Below, one piece after another: positions 36,831 to 49,718 of a stretch of 64,000 bases of DNA. Each line of letters opens with the position of its first letter. The first letter of the stretch is position 1. A program made the position numbers and the translations under genes. Below the pieces are notes generated by a model that was not told where the DNA came from, did not search any database, and saw only the letters and a list, made by a program, of their open reading frames with translations. The DNA is taken from NCBI GenBank assembly GCA_016800925.1, contig JABCPU010000128.1, positions 62,001 to 126,000 of the forward strand. Reading direction: 5' to 3'. The stretch is from Suillus spraguei. Its lineage: Eukaryota > Basidiomycota > Agaricomycetes > Boletales > Suillaceae.

Positions 36831-37697
36831 AGTACAACAGAGAGTAATACTGACATCAATAAATGGCACTGTGATCGTATTGCTGCATGTTAGGAGTGTA
36901 AAAGAGGAACCTGATAGGCTGATATCCATGACCCGTGCATGATATGCAGTATCTGGCGGCGGCATGAGCGGGCGTGATGTGACTGGCAGGTGTATGATTG
37001 TCAGCCATGCTGGGTGGCGCCTGCACAGAGTATCCAAACTTCACCGGTAGACTTGTAGTGCAGTCTGTGCTGTAATGACAATGTTCAAACACTTTGAGTC
37101 CTGGCAGCTCTTTTCGCTTGACACTCTGCTACCCCTTAATTCTCGTCGCGCACTCTGATATCTTTCTCATCTATTGTAGTGAATATATCTGGAAACAAGT
37201 CGTGGCCAAACGACGAGAAACACTGACGAAACACACGAAACAAAACAGAACCACGTTCTGGATTGCGAGACGACGACGACGGTAAGGTACAAGCTAAAGG
37301 AAAGAGGTGTCTACGGTGTAATGAACCATGTGCGTAGGTGTACGTAAGCCACCAGGCTTACAATATCTAATTCTAATATTTTGATAATATTGAAATTATA
37401 TATCGTCGTCGTCGTGGTAGTGTACAAAAAACACAAGCATAAGCACTCAGGGAACATAAAGAGCCGTGATGACACAGAAAAAAACAACGCGGTGGACAGA
37501 ATGTGATCGAGCTCCGGTGGCGTTTCGTGCTAAAGAAAGCAAAGGGGTGTCCTTGTATTGCTATGATCTAATCATATGGCAGAAGCCCAACCAATGGATA
37601 AGGCTTCCAGAGCCCATTTAACAAGAGTATATAGTACATACAACCTTCAAATGCATATGCTGCTTTGCGTCGCAAAACGACCCTTCGCAATTCCATA
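36831..37697. other. Intergenic stretch, nothing recognised
   Basis: Only small trinucleotide runs (GACGACGACGACG near 37,271 and CGTCGTCGTCGT near 37,402) stand out. No gene is supported. Confidence 0.5.
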
Positions 37698-39171
37698 TTA
37701 GTTGGTATCGGCCGCAGTGAACTGGGTGGTGGAAAAACCGACGCAGTGGTTGGGGACATCAAACACGGTGTAAAAGCGCTGCATGAATGTGTAGCCATTA
37801 ACAAAGTCATAGTCCCCTTCACCAATTCGCGTGCCGATGTCGTGAACAATGAGATATATGAAACTATCCTGACCACCAATCTGGGCGTTGAGAGCACGAG
37901 GCCAGATCTGGGCGTTACGGTTGAGAGTGAAGTCTTGCTGTGTAAAACGATGAACAAGGGGCGTGAGTGCTAACATAATTGACGTACGCCGTTAATATTG
38001 AAATTCAGGTCCTGCAGGGCATCGTACTGATTGCCGGTAATAACGAGAAGCCCAGTCGTAGGATCGTGTTGACCGCCGGTTTCAGTCTGGTAAATCTCAA
38101 AGGCCTCTATTGAACCCTAATTAGACCATCCTTACTCGCTGCACTCTGGTGAATACACACCGGTGGCAATCCCAATAAGAATGTTTTCAGAATCGACAAT
38201 ACCAGCGGTGTTTGCTAAGATCAGTGTGGAGCCGTATGTGATGCTCTGATCGATACCCCAATAGTTCGATGCAGGCGGGCGGTTGGTGATAGGACTGAAA
38301 CAAAACAATTGCTATCAGCCTGGATTCCAGTGATCATATAGGAACTGAGGTAGCTTACGTGTATGCAATATTACCGATGTGGAAGTTATTGTCAGTTCCA
38401 CCAAAGGTGAGTTGTCCAGCGGTTCCTGCCTGCCCACCGGCCCAGGGCCTAAAAAAGACACCAAGAATGTCCGCAGGAATGATGTTTTCGTGAGCTAGGT
38501 TGGAAGTGACAGTCGGGATTGTCACTGTTGGAGTTAGAGTCAGGGTGTTGAGTGTCAAGGCAACAGGCCCGATGCCAAGGACACCGTCAAAATCGAAGTC
38601 CAGTGCATGATCAGCAACACCGATCGGCTGCGAGATGACGGTGAGCCCAGGACCGACAGTGACGGTGTCATAATACAAAGTTCCTATAGATAATCGTAGG
38701 TATTTTCAACTTATGATATCATATTGTATGTCATACCGTCCATGCGGCGGTCAGCATCGTAGGTGACCCGTACAGGTTCGTCAGCACGGACGCTGGTGGA
38801 GGTTTGCTGGTACGCAATACGGGCACCAACCCATGTGTTCGCGCTACCGCTATCGAGAACCAAGTTGTCTTCAATAATGCATTAGCAGCTGCATGTTTTT
38901 CAGTATTGAACTCACAGGTTGTGGGGGGGTTGCCAATATCAACCGCTATGGTGTAGGCAACAAAATTGTTTATAAGAGGAACGTTAAATTGACGTTGTCC
39001 GTGCTTGCTGGGACCCCTAAGGGCCTGCAAACGAGCTCTATCGTGCGCCACGAGGTTATAAGTACCATTGGAGAAATTTAGCCTACTGGTAATGGGGACG
39101 GAGGTGGGGGAATTGGCAGCTTTAACAAGCGATCCTGTGATTGACAAAACTAGGAGAAGAGCGGGGAACAT
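37698..39171 (-). CDS. Pepsin-like aspartic protease paralogue, copy 2, altered second active site
   Basis: Same architecture and intron positions as the gene at 2,626-4,089. ATG 39171 opens a signal peptide (FPALLLVLSITGSLVKAA). The first active-site loop is NLVLDSGSANTWVGA (near 38,850), and the C-terminus FINGYTFMQRFYTVFD...TQFTAADTN ends at 37698. The second active-site loop, which should read VD(S/T)G, reads TAGIVDSENILIG near 38,190: the glycine after Asp-Ser is replaced by Glu. Copy 1 has VDSG at this place. The second Asp is kept but the loop is unlikely to work normally. The protein may be inactive or altered while the frame remains open. Confidence 0.8.
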
Positions 39172-39200
39172 GGCTGACTGGAAAGTAATATCATACTCAG

Positions 39201-39219
39201 TGGCCCATTATATATGTGC
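39201..39219 (-). promoter_or_regulatory. TATA box of aspartic protease copy 2
   Basis: ATATATAATGGG on the minus strand, about 35-45 bp upstream of ATG 39171. It is conserved with the corresponding site of copy 1, including the 20 bp towards the start codon. Confidence 0.6.
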
Positions 39220-40611
39220 TAGCGAATTCAATGATGGCAATGTCGAGCACCTTAGTATTAGCCACGTATGAAACGTTCCCTCGGAAAAGCGATGACAAGT
39301 TAGCTGTGATCTGAATCATCACGAGTGTGAGGATTAGGCTTCCCAATAAAGTGTGACAAGAGACGGTTTATGCCAATACCAGGTGGCAGTAATTTACAAT
39401 TCGCCTGTTTACCCATAGTTCAAATGTCACCATTAATACATTGACTTACCTCACGTTCATTTCCATAGAGATGCCGACCTATTATGAATGCACCTTGGTA
39501 GAACGAACGAGCGACGTCCAAGGATCTCCCGGTTATCGACTCTACCGCTGACTCGTCACAAAACTTGCTCATGTGGCATGTGACCACTGACAAGAAGCTC
39601 AGGTCAACTTGAACAAGCATCTGCCAATATGCGTCCATGTAAGCTTGCTCTCAATCCTTCCTATGTCATGGTTCCTAGTCTGCTTGTGGCATCGGCGCTG
39701 GTTGCACTCACCCTCTGTGACGAGGCTCTGGTCACATGCTCTTGAGGGTTGGCCACCCATCCCTGGAACACTAGAGAGAAGCCTCTTGGAGGAGGGGGTC
39801 TCTCAGACTATATATTCGCTACATGATGATAGGGTCTGACAGTGCGTGGGAACATCTTCGAAGTGCTGCCAAGGGTGAATACGGGAACTCCAATCACTGC
39901 GGAAACGAGAATTTGATCAGGTCTGGGTGCGAAAAGACGACATAACCAGTATGTAATCAGAGGTGGAAAATCATGCAAATCCCGAGGTGACAGAGCAGTG
40001 GGAAGTACCGGTTTCTGGTTCTAACCCGAGGTAGGATCACTGGTTCTTGCAGAGTCTGAATCTGCAATTCTAGTGCTATTCCAACAACTGAATTATATCT
40101 GGTTTGCAGTGCCCACATGTCTCATTTTAGTCTGAATACCATCATGATTGTATCGGATTAGCATCTGAATACGAATACGAAGCTATCATATGACTATATG
40201 CTCTCCTATGGATCTGCCCCGCTCCCGGACGCTTTCAGTCGTTGCTCCTCTCGTTCCCTGCCTCTCACCACCACAATGTACGGCTCCCATTTCAACTTTC
40301 TAGAAGACAAGAAGTGCGTGCCACATAACACATGTGTGATATATGGAAACACGCACCTTCTGACGAGGCAATGAGAAAAGTTTGGTTTAGCTATTCACCT
40401 GGGAAGATAACATCACATACCGTGTGAGGGCGAAACATGACTTTGTTGGGTTGGACCGTCGCAAAGAAACTCATTCTGGCGTTGTCAAGGTCAAAAGAAA
40501 CAGTGAACATTTCAACAGACAACATAAGTTACACACCGTATGAGAATGGGCCGTCGCCAGAGCACCACCAGCATTGAAATCACGCACTTCCTCGTTGTTG
40601 GACAGTGACAA
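39220..40611. other. Intergenic stretch, no supported gene
   Basis: The first 150 bp resemble the upstream region of protease copy 1 and belong to that duplication. Beyond this no gene is supported. The part after about 40,440 may include diverged LINE sequence upstream of the RNase H relic. Confidence 0.45.
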
Positions 40612-41010
40612 GCAGCCAACATCGGGCAAGCGAGTCAAATGACAAGAACACGGGAAATGAAATCGCTAGCCAGACGATACCCGGACTTCGATGTCACCTT
40701 ATGATGGTCTCCAGGACATGAAGGAATTCACAGAAATGAGACGGCTGACAAGGAGGCAAAATTGGCAGCCATGAGTAGAACGAACAATAACAAACGAGAG
40801 AACCTACCCCGATATCTCAGACACGGCACACTCCCACTCAGCATCTCCGCTCTAAAGCGAGCACACCGCCAAGAGACCCATTTCAGATGGAAGAGACTGT
40901 GGGCCAAGTCCCCGAGATATGAACGTTTCCAAGGACTAGACCCAAACGTCATTAACCGATCCTTCACATACTCTGAGAGCGGGGCGCAACAAGAGTGCCA
41001 TCAGGGTTGG
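40612..41010 (+). mobile_element. LINE RNase H domain relic with in-frame stop
   Basis: Plus-strand translation gives the RNase H C-terminal region of a Tad-like LINE: RRYPDFDVTL-stop-WSPGHEGIHRNETADKEAK, then LPISKSALK-like LPLSISALKRAHRQETHFRW and KRLWAKSPRYERFQGLDPN. The TGA in front of WSPGHEG breaks the frame, so the copy is dead. It ends where the minisatellite begins. The fragment at 1-235 encodes the next protein segment of the same type of element, so the two do not overlap. Confidence 0.75.
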
Positions 41011-41245
41011 GTATTAAGCAAGCCAAAAGATGAGAACACGCACTAGTTGGGAATGGGATGTAACCAGCGCATCATCAGGGTGAGTAAGTGAGCCAACAGA
41101 CGAGAAATGCACTGCCTGAGAGCGGGACACAGCCAAAGCATAATCAGGGTTGAAGCAAGCTACCAGACGAGAAACGCACTGCCTGAGAGCGGGACGCGGT
41201 CAGAGAATCATCAGCGTCGGGTAAGCGAGCCAAAAGACAAAAACA
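40975..41245 (+). repeat. Minisatellite of four diverged 66-73-bp units
   Basis: Units beginning GAGAGCGGG start at 40975, about 41048, 41116 and 41182. Each contains an ATCATCAGGGT-like core and a GAGCCAAAAGACGAGAA-like end. The last two units are closest (period 66). It directly follows the LINE relic and may be derived from its tail. Confidence 0.7.
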
Positions 41246-41713
41246 GCATACTACAGGGCCTGGCATCGTCACTCCGAAGGTCGAAGGCAACTCTAGGTTG
41301 ATGGCTCTCGTCTGATGTGTGTTTGAGTGGAAGATGAACTTGGCGAAATATTTAAACAAACAATAAGCAGAGGGTATTCAGACGGTCGAGAACACCATAT
41401 ACATGGGCTGATTTGTGTTGGGACAGTATATATTTCACGAGCACATGAAGATCTGGAAAAGTCATCAGGAAATTGTTCGAAAATGATCTGAAAATGATCT
41501 GTTTGCAACTATGAGCTACATTTTGCTACACACCTGATTTACGTCGGATTATGAGTTAGGTACGTTTTACCTGTGATTATTCTTCCTGTCTCCCTCGGAA
41601 TATCCTCTGATCAATTTCTCGTTTCCGCAGTGAATGGTTTGTCGTGTACTGCTGACTAAGCGTATAGCAAGCATTGAAGAAACTCCCACGAGTTCAGTTC
41701 ATCACGGACGACG

Positions 41714-44559
41714 ATGGCAACAACAGTCCTACCCCCTCAAATTGCTTCAGATGATTCTTCTGGGCGTAGAAAGAGGTACTTATATCGTGTTTTTGAAATA
41801 TTCAACCGCTTATATACTTTCAGGTCTCGTTCTCGCTCACCTGGTGAACCAGACGGCATTCCACCGGCAACTCGTCGTCGTTCGCAGTCACCGTCTCGCG
41901 TTCATATAGACCTTCCTCGTGTAAGTGATGTGGACCCCATTCGACGGGCAGAAAGAGAGAGGCAACTCGCTGCAAATATAGCAGCCATGAACCTCGAAAA
42001 AGCGTCAAATTCCCGAATGCAGGACGGCGCACAGGACGAAGCAGAGAAGAAGGCTGAATTTGCCAAGCTCATAGGCTCACGCTCTGGCGGCGTGTACATG
42101 CCCCCTGCACGTCTACGTGCCTTACAAGCCGCCGCCGGCAATGATAAAACCAGCCCGGAATACCAGCGATTGTCTTGGGATGCCCTCCGCAAATCTCTCA
42201 CTGGTATTGTCAACCGAGTCAATATTGCGAATATAAAGCAAATTGTCCCTGAACTCTTCTCCGAAAATCTCATCCGCGGTCGAGGCCTTTTTTCCCGGAG
42301 CATCATGAAGGCGCAGTCATCAAGTTTGCCATTTACGCCTGTATTTGCTGCTGTGGTGGCCGTCATCAACACAAAACTTCCTCAAGTGGGAGAACTTGTT
42401 CTCACTCGTTTGGTTAGTCAATTTAGACGATCGTTCAAGCGAAATGACAAGGTAAACAGATCCGAAAGTTACAGTCGAATTTCGAGATTGCTCACGTCAC
42501 CTTCCAAGATTGTATGCCACTCAACAACGACTTTTATCGCTCATCTCGTCAATCAAGCCGTCGCTCATGAAATCATAGCACTCCAAATCTTAGTTCTTCT
42601 TCTTGAGCGGCCCACCGATGACTCGATTGAAATTGCTGTCGGCTTCATGCGCGAAGTAGGCGCCTTCCTCGCGGAAAACTCACCAAAGGCCAATGCAACT
42701 GTCTTTGAGCGATTCCGTGCTGTCTTAAACGAAGGGTCGATCAGCCACAGGGTTCAATATATGATCGAAGTCCTGATGCAAACTCGGAAGGATAAGTACA
42801 AGGACAACCCCATCCTTCCTGAAGGCCTTGACTTGGTTGAAGAGGAAGAGCAGATTACACATCAAATCCAGCTTGAGGAAGAGCTTCAGGTCCAGGAAGG
42901 ACTGAGTGCGTGCTCATGTTCTAACAAAGGAGATTTTACCTGAATTTTGCATGTAGATATTTTCAAGTTTGATCCTAATTATCTGGAGAACGAGGAAAAG
43001 TACAAATCTATTAAGGCTGAGATTCTAGGTGAAGGTTCAGAGGACGAAGAATCTGGCTCTGAAGAGTCGTCTAGCGAGGATGAAGACGAAGGTATGTTTT
43101 GTTCTGCATCATATCTCGAGTTACGAGTTCATGTCATGCAGTGGTCGCAGACAAAGAAGGCATCGAAGACCGTACGGAGACCAATCTCGTGAACCTGCGT
43201 AGAACGATCTATTTGACTATCATGAACGCCCTCAATTATGAAGAAGCTGTACATAAGCTCCTCAAAGTACAGATCAAAGAAGGCGATGAGGTACGTGGTC
43301 GTATAGTCAACACTTCGCAGGTGCTTGAACATGCTTTTAGATTGAGCTCATCAACATGGTAATCGAATGTTGCTCTCAAGAACGTTCTTACTCCACCTTC
43401 TATGGTCTTGTTGGAGAGCGCTTCAGTAAACTCAATCGTGTCTGGACAGATGCTCTTGAGCAGGCTTTCGTCAATTACTACACAACAATCCATCGGTATG
43501 AGACTAATCGCCTGCGCAATATTTCTCGTTTCTTCGGGCACATGCTTGCGACGGACGCTATCTCCTGGATCGTGCTCGAGTGTGTTAAGATCAACGAGGA
43601 GGATACGACGAGCTCGAGCCGTATTTTCATCAAGATTATGACGCAAGAGATGATGGAGAGTATGGGATTGAAAACGCTCGCGGAGAGGTTTAAGGATGAA
43701 CAGATCAAGCATGCGACCAAGGACATGTTCCCAATGGACAATCCGAAAAACACGCGGTTCTCCATCAACTACTTCACGAGCATTGGACTTGGTGTTCTCA
43801 CTGAGGAAATGAGAGATTACCTCAAGGTATGTCAAGTCTACAGGCCCGAGGCATCGAAGTGACTCATTCTTTCTGCAATAGAATGCTCCACGCCTCATTA
43901 TGGAACAACGACGTGCCATGTTGGAGCAAGAATCGAGTTCATCTAGCAGCGACTCTGATTCATCTGATTCTGACTCTGATTCTGAGTCCGACTCTGGCTC
44001 GGACAGTTCCCCATCAGATTCTGAATCTTCTGTGGACTCTAGGCGGCGTCGGCGAACTCCTTCTCCCCCTCGCAGAGGGCGGGATGAGTCGCGTTCTCTG
44101 CCGCGCCGTAGTGTGCGAGATAACTCCCGTCGTCCCGCTGCACGTCGTGATGGGCGGGACGACTCACGTAGCCCACCCCCACGCCGTGGCGCCCGAGATG
44201 ATTCACGCACCCCGCCCCCACCCCCACGTCGTGGTGCTCGAGACGAGTCTCGCTCGCCTCCTCCACGTCGAGGCGGACGCTACTCCTCCCGCACTCCGTC
44301 CCCATCGCCTCCCCCGCGACAAAGGGATGGACGAGGATATACCCGTCGCGATTCTCCTCCCCACCGGAGAGATGACCGGTCCCCTCCGCCTCGCAAGCGG
44401 GATATGGATGTACGGGATCGAGGTGGGCGGGATGTTGGATATGAACCGCGGCACAAGGATGATTATCGTGAGAGAGAGCGGAATGAGCGACCTTCTGGAG
44501 GTGATAGGCGCAGGAGGGTGTCCAATGAGAGGGAGAGAGACCGTGGCGGCAGGAGATAA
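41714..44559 (+). CDS. CWC22: Pre-mRNA splicing factor CWC22
   Basis: Spliceosomal factor that also loads eIF4A3/EJC on exons. ATG 41714 is followed by an early intron (RKR|SRSRSP). The MIF4G domain begins [14 protein letters not shown] and contains [38 protein letters not shown] and, across an intron, [14 protein letters not shown] and [17 protein letters not shown]. An acidic linker precedes the MA3 domain ([95 protein letters not shown]). The tail is a long Ser/Asp run followed by an RS/RD-rich region to the TAA at 44557-44559. All landmark motifs of the family are present and the gene looks intact. Confidence 0.93.
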
Positions 44560-46364
44560 TTCGCTGGTGGATGTGGGTTGTGTTGTCCCTACGTGTACTC
44601 ATGCTGTTCTGGTGTTTGTCTCTGATAGTGAAAGCAAAGTGATATATGCAGATATCGTCTATTTCAATACTGTCGAGTTGCACTGCGCTACAGATCGAAG
44701 AGTATGTTCTGAAAGTAACTGGAGCGGGTATGTAATGGCGCCGACGCTGGCCCCCCGACTCGCTTATTCCTAGCAGCTTCCAGTCGTCAGGAAAGTCCAG
44801 TGGCTAAATTTGCGATCGTACGCAGGCACGTGCTTCAGTCATGGGTCTTTTGAGATGTTGCCGCCAAGCAACCTGGAATGGGCTACAGCAGCGCGCATAG
44901 CATTGTATCCGCAAAAGAGCGCCCATTCTTAGATGGCACCGCTATTTTATGCTGCACCTGCATAAATATGAACGGATCTGTAGAGCCCAGTGAATTAATG
45001 ATGCTAGGACTATTTCAAAAAAATTGCAAACAAACGAGGTCAAGATGGTACTGTCAGACAAGCTAACGCTGATCACAAGAACGACAACATGACATACAAT
45101 AGGAAGCTCTCGCGAAACAACTTGGAAAAATGGGTCCGCGACACTACCCCATGGAATCTGCTCGTCAGTCAATCACTCTGTTCCATGATCTGCCCTTCGG
45201 TCTCTAGGTTCCTCCGGAAAAACGGAATACCTGAATGGAATCGAATAGGGATCCATTCTTTCCCGAAGTTATAGTAAAACTAGATAAAAGGATAAGCTTT
45301 GAACTTATTGATACAAAGTTGTGAGTCATGCGAGTTATGATCTGGCTGCAGGCCGGCGCAATGATGATGCCGAGCGGCGTCATGTTCTTATGTCCAGACG
45401 GTCACACCCTACAGACAAACCCGTGAGCCGGAGCTCAAGGAAAATCGTCAAAAGCACCTATTCCAAAGTGAGTGTTGAAATTTATAAGCATGAGCTTTGA
45501 TAATCACTGCCTTTTGGCGTAACAGGACGACAGTCTTACTACATGATATTGTCACCGTCTTCTTTTTGCTCACTCCTTCCTTTTGTTATCGAGACGTAGT
45601 GATCCCCACAATAAGCAACGATTCATATCGAACGGGACGAATCGCCGCACTTGCCAAGGACTAACGCAATGCGGCACTGTTACTATCCCCTTCCGAGATC
45701 TTTCTTTTAACTCTAGTGTTAATTCCGTCGTGGACTCGTGATTCCGCGTAGTATCCACAGAGACGAGGCAGCGAGTACTTTCGTTCATCTTCATTCCTAT
45801 CTTTCTTTTGCTTGCGCCACTGTAAGTAGTCAATTTGGCTGTCATGGTCATCCCTTCAAGTGGCTGGCGTAAAGGGCCAAGGCTCAATTGTTCGATGAAC
45901 GTTGGTAAGTGTTAGGCTATCTATCACCGACTAAGCCCCACCATTTGAGAGGTATACGTATACTTATCGGGATGCAGACAGAGTAGAGACATTTATTGAG
46001 GCTGATGATCAATGATCACCGTACCTCCAGCAGATGGCAGATCCCGAACGCTAGAATTTCATTGCTTTCTCCTGGTACTACTATCACTACAGTCGACTTG
46101 CTCATAATGTATACGTTAGTAGTGTATAAATCTCATATTGTATCGACTTTTGGCAGTTCCCGTCGTGGTATGCGGGTAGACGCCCAGAAAATTGTATAAT
46201 GTATAATGTATAGCCTTTGAAGGTCCGATATGATATAGTCTGTACCGAGGACTACTGCTGAGTCGCCGGAGGTTAATGCATAACAACAGTGTAAGATGAC
46301 TAATTTATAGTTATTCTAATCCCAATGGTGCGCAGCCCCAAGAAACGCCAGTTACGTCCAAAAC
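44560..46364. other. Intergenic stretch, no supported gene
   Basis: The only sizeable open frame (minus strand, 45,570-45,887) lacks a recognised motif. No repeats were seen. It may include the 5' part of the transposon whose relic follows. Confidence 0.45.
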
Positions 46365-46880
46365 TTGCCCCATACAAGCGGAAATGCATCAGCTGCATGT
46401 CAAAGAACTGGGCTCGTTGTCAAAATTCTGCCTCTCCCCAAGGCACCTCAGCTCAATACTCTCGAACATGAATTGATGAAGTCTATAGAGGAGCTTACAA
46501 CACGGAGACGGATCATTGGTGCACCACTGACTGCTGACGAGATTCTCGATCCTCAAGAAGAAAATAATGTTTGGGAAGTAACTGCTTATGAAGATGACGA
46601 TGCAATTGTTGCAGGAATTCAGCGCCGGCAAGCAATTAGGAGTGGGGAGCTGGTTGAAGTGGAATCAGATGATGAGGATGAGGATGATCCACCCAAGGTC
46701 TGTGCTATTGAACTGATTCCGCTGTGCGAAAAGCTTGAGGCGGCATGTATTGCGCGAGTTGGCGCTGATTCTTCACTCGATCTTGTTCACAAACTTCGTG
46801 CATTTCGAGCAGCACTACGGCGTGAGGAGTTGCAGAATGCGAAGCAGGCTACATTGGACAAATTCTGGAATACCAAATAG
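46365..46880 (+). pseudogene. C-terminal relic of a pogo-like DDE transposase
   Basis: The frame reads LEHELMKSIEELTTRRRIIG, an acidic patch VEVESDDEDEDDPP, then a C-terminus of the kind that closes pogo/CENP-B-type transposases of basidiomycetes: CEKLEAACIARV...LVHKLRAFRAALRREELQNA, KQATLDKFW. The HTH and DDE catalytic regions are missing upstream. Subterminal repeats follow directly. The call rests on the characteristic tail only. Confidence 0.55.
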
Positions 46881-46904
46881 CATACCATTTTGATGTTGTA
46901 CTCG

Positions 46905-47075
46905 CTGAATGTATTGACTTCTGGATAGTGTTGCCGTCGAAGTGAAGTGACTTCGAGGTAGTGTTGCCGCGAAGCGAACTGAAGCGAATTGAAGTGTAAA
47001 TTTGAGACACTTCGGTAGACTTCGATGTCAATGAAGTTATTCGAAGTGCAGTTCGTTACACTTCGCAAAGTCACA
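46905..47075. repeat. Subterminal repeat cluster of CGAAGTG/CACTTCG motifs
   Basis: At least eight copies of CGAAGTG, TGAAGTG or their complement (CACTTCG) crowd into about 170 bp, in both orientations, just after the transposase relic. DDE transposons often carry such transposase-binding repeats inside their ends. Confidence 0.6.
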
Positions 47076-47975
47076 GACAAGTCTGAGAATATATTAGTAA
47101 TCTAGCTCAGAGCTGGTTACAGCATAATCCAAGACCCGGACGAGGATTAGTTCTCATTTTCATTTGCGAGCAGCTAAGTAACTTCGTCAGGCTTGCCCGT
47201 TACCATGAGCTCGTCTATGGCATTCTTACATACTGGCCTTGAAATAGTATAACCTACTTCTGCAACAAGATGGGACCTGATGGGACGTGCAATTCAACTG
47301 GTCTTGCTTGTAAGAGAACTTAAGTCTATGTAAAACTTCGAGAACGTTTGGTGAAGAGGTTAGCACGCCTGCGCATGTCTCTTTGCTGGATGAGAAAACT
47401 CGTTCAGAAGGGACAGATGAAGCAAAAGCAACGAGAATATATGTTCTTTTTGCTACAAAATATTATTTTCATTTATTGCAAAATAGTGGATGTACCTCCC
47501 AATATCATCCTGTTTGGTGTTACTAATCGTGAAACTGATGAGCCAGAGTTTGTGAGCCTTGGGATACGCAGTGCTGCAGGCAAGCCTGGAGGAAACTGTG
47601 ACCGACTACTTGGAAGAAAACTTGCTCTTGGAGTGAGGCCGCCCAATGAGTAGTGGAAATTTTGTTTCGAAACGGACAACAATGTTTTGTGCAGCTATCT
47701 GTGAGAGTGAACTTTCAGGGTACCTTTTCTCACAGATTTCAATTCAATCATGAAACTGACTTAGCGAATGTTCGAGAAAATGTGGAAAAGCCTATATTGA
47801 ATGTACTTAGGATTACAGTGGTGTTTTAACAATTCGGAGTTAAACTTGTTTAACTAAGTTGAATCGATTTGCGACGCTGGTCGAAACAACCTCGTGACTC
47901 TGCGTCATACTTAGAGGCCCCTTTACCAATCTAGATAAAGTGTCTGACTGATCAGTTGGTTTTGATCTGCACGTC
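47076..47975. other. Intergenic stretch, no supported gene
   Basis: A 101-codon open frame at 47,348-47,653 has no recognised motif. No RNA gene or repeat was identified. Confidence 0.45.
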
Positions 47976-48248
47976 CATCAGGAAATTCACACATTCCTTG
48001 ACGTGCCCTTATGCAGACTTATTTACACTTAACTGCCTTGGTGAAATTGAATCTACTTGTCCAAAATTTCAATGTGAGTGAATTCAGAAAAAAAATGTTG
48101 AGATATATTAATATACATGTTTTATTATATTTCACACTCAAAAAATATAAGATATGCCAGGTGAATGATGTGAGAGAGAGCAAACAAGTTTTGAGATAAG
48201 TGAGTTAAGCTGATTAAGCACGTCAAGGAATGTGTGAATTTCCTGATG
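47976..48248 (+). mobile_element. 273-bp MITE, copy A
   Basis: Terminal inverted repeats CATCAGGAAATTCACACATT...AATGTGTGAATTTCCTGATG extend for about 30 bp (to TTGACGTGC/GCACGTCAA). The element is flanked on both sides by TC, consistent with a 2-bp target duplication. The interior is AT-rich and noncoding. Copy B, of exactly the same length, lies inverted at 50420-50692. Confidence 0.9.
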
Positions 48249-48351
48249 TCGCACACTTGTCTTCTGAGCACCGTCTGCTCGTGCACATTCAGCACCATTT
48301 TATTTCGTGTCATCTTGAATTTCTTTAAAATTCGGTCATACTTCCAATCAT

Positions 48352-49629
48352 ATGTCAGATCCAGGTAATTCATATACAAATGCCAGCAATATGACACAAA
48401 CACAAGCATCTCTCAGAGGACCTGGAATATGGGGGTCTTCAGTTGAAACCAAGCCTGATAGAGCGCATCTACCCCAACAAGACATGGCAAAGAGATGCCT
48501 CAATGTCGTCCAAGATTTCAGGTCTGCCAAAGGAACGAAATTTGATGCCTCCTATGTTATCTGTGGGATCATCAAAGAAAGCTTACCCCTTGGCTCAGGG
48601 GAAGACCCGTCCATTATCGCAGCTATCTACCTTACAATGCTTGATGAATGGGAGTCAGAACAAAATCAGGCTGGACAAAGAGCAGTGGGCACATCCAGAG
48701 TATGACGTTCAGCAGAACCAACATCTGATCCCGCACAGATTGAAGAAGAGTTTACTGCAGAGGATAACAGGAGTCAATGAGTCAGCGTCGAGCCAGGAGA
48801 ACCTGCTCGGAAACGACCTAAACTTGACTTTACCTGTCTTGAACTCAAATCAACAGTTAATGAGGAACCATCCAGGCCCTATCAGCAAACCTCAGACAAA
48901 CTGTCCACATCTTACAAAATTGGGCACAGGATCAGAAACAAGCCAAACTCAAACTCATGTATCATGAACAGAGTCCAGAGTTTTATGAATCCGGATGGGC
49001 CGATATCGTTGCCGGATGAAGCCTCAATCTTGATGCCATCCACACCATCATCACTACATCAAGATCAGTTGATAAACATACAGAATCCATCGGAGATGTT
49101 GAATTTACCTATGGAGTCTCTGAAATGGCCACAAAGAAAATTACCAAGCAAGGCCACTGGAATGCTGCATGGAACAGAGCCTCACGAGCTCTCAAATTCG
49201 CTTTCCCGTTCCGACAGGCTGAACTTAATGCCTACTCGGAACACAATTAATGAACAATTTGATCAACAATCAGAAAGCTGCCATGAACGAGTCATCAGAT
49301 ATGACAAATCTGTCAGATTCAGAGTTGGAAACACTCGCAGGTATGAATTGTCAGACTTTGAGTGCTTCAGGGACATCTACAGCTCTCACTTCTCCGCTGG
49401 AGGAAGACTGCATAATGAAATGGAGGAATCTAACAAATCCACTGGAGGAGGTGAGAAAATGTCACCAAACGAGAACCCTGCCGTAAATGGAATAATGGTG
49501 AATGCACATGCAGTGCAGCCACCTGTCGTTACGCACACATCTGCAATGTCGAACAAAATGGACGTATCTGTGCCCGTCGTCATGTCAAAAACAAAACATC
49601 ATGAGGACGGGAACACTAAATCAGCCTGA
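48352..49629 (+). pseudogene. gag-like ORF of the DIRS-type element, frameshifted
   Basis: Three overlapping frames carry pieces of one protein. One begins MSDPGNSYTNASNMTQTQ. Another has AFPFRQAELNAYSEH and RYDKSVRFRVGNTRRYELSD. In a third frame, 49,470-49,570, the Cys/His knuckle typical of DIRS gag proteins appears: CRKWNNGEC...CRYAHIC. No single frame joins them, so the ORF has at least two shifts and is probably inactive. Confidence 0.6.
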
Positions 49630-49718
49630 AAAATACCTTAAACGTCCGCGTTTTCGCCGAGGGCTGATTTGGTCGCCAACTGATAATTCATTTAGCCCAA
49701 CTGCATGTTCTACAGAGT

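Noticed and set aside
43236..44210. 324-codon antisense open frame over CWC22
   Set aside because: It exists only because the RS/RD-rich and Ser/Asp-rich codons of CWC22 leave the opposite strand free of stops; no independent motif or promoter.
43829..44773. 314-codon plus-strand frame overlapping the CWC22 tail in another frame
   Set aside because: Low-complexity shadow of the RS region; the CWC22 frame is supported by homology and splice sites.
47348..47653. 101-codon open frame between transposase relic and MITE
   Set aside because: Composition is not coding-like and no motif was found; not listed as a gene.
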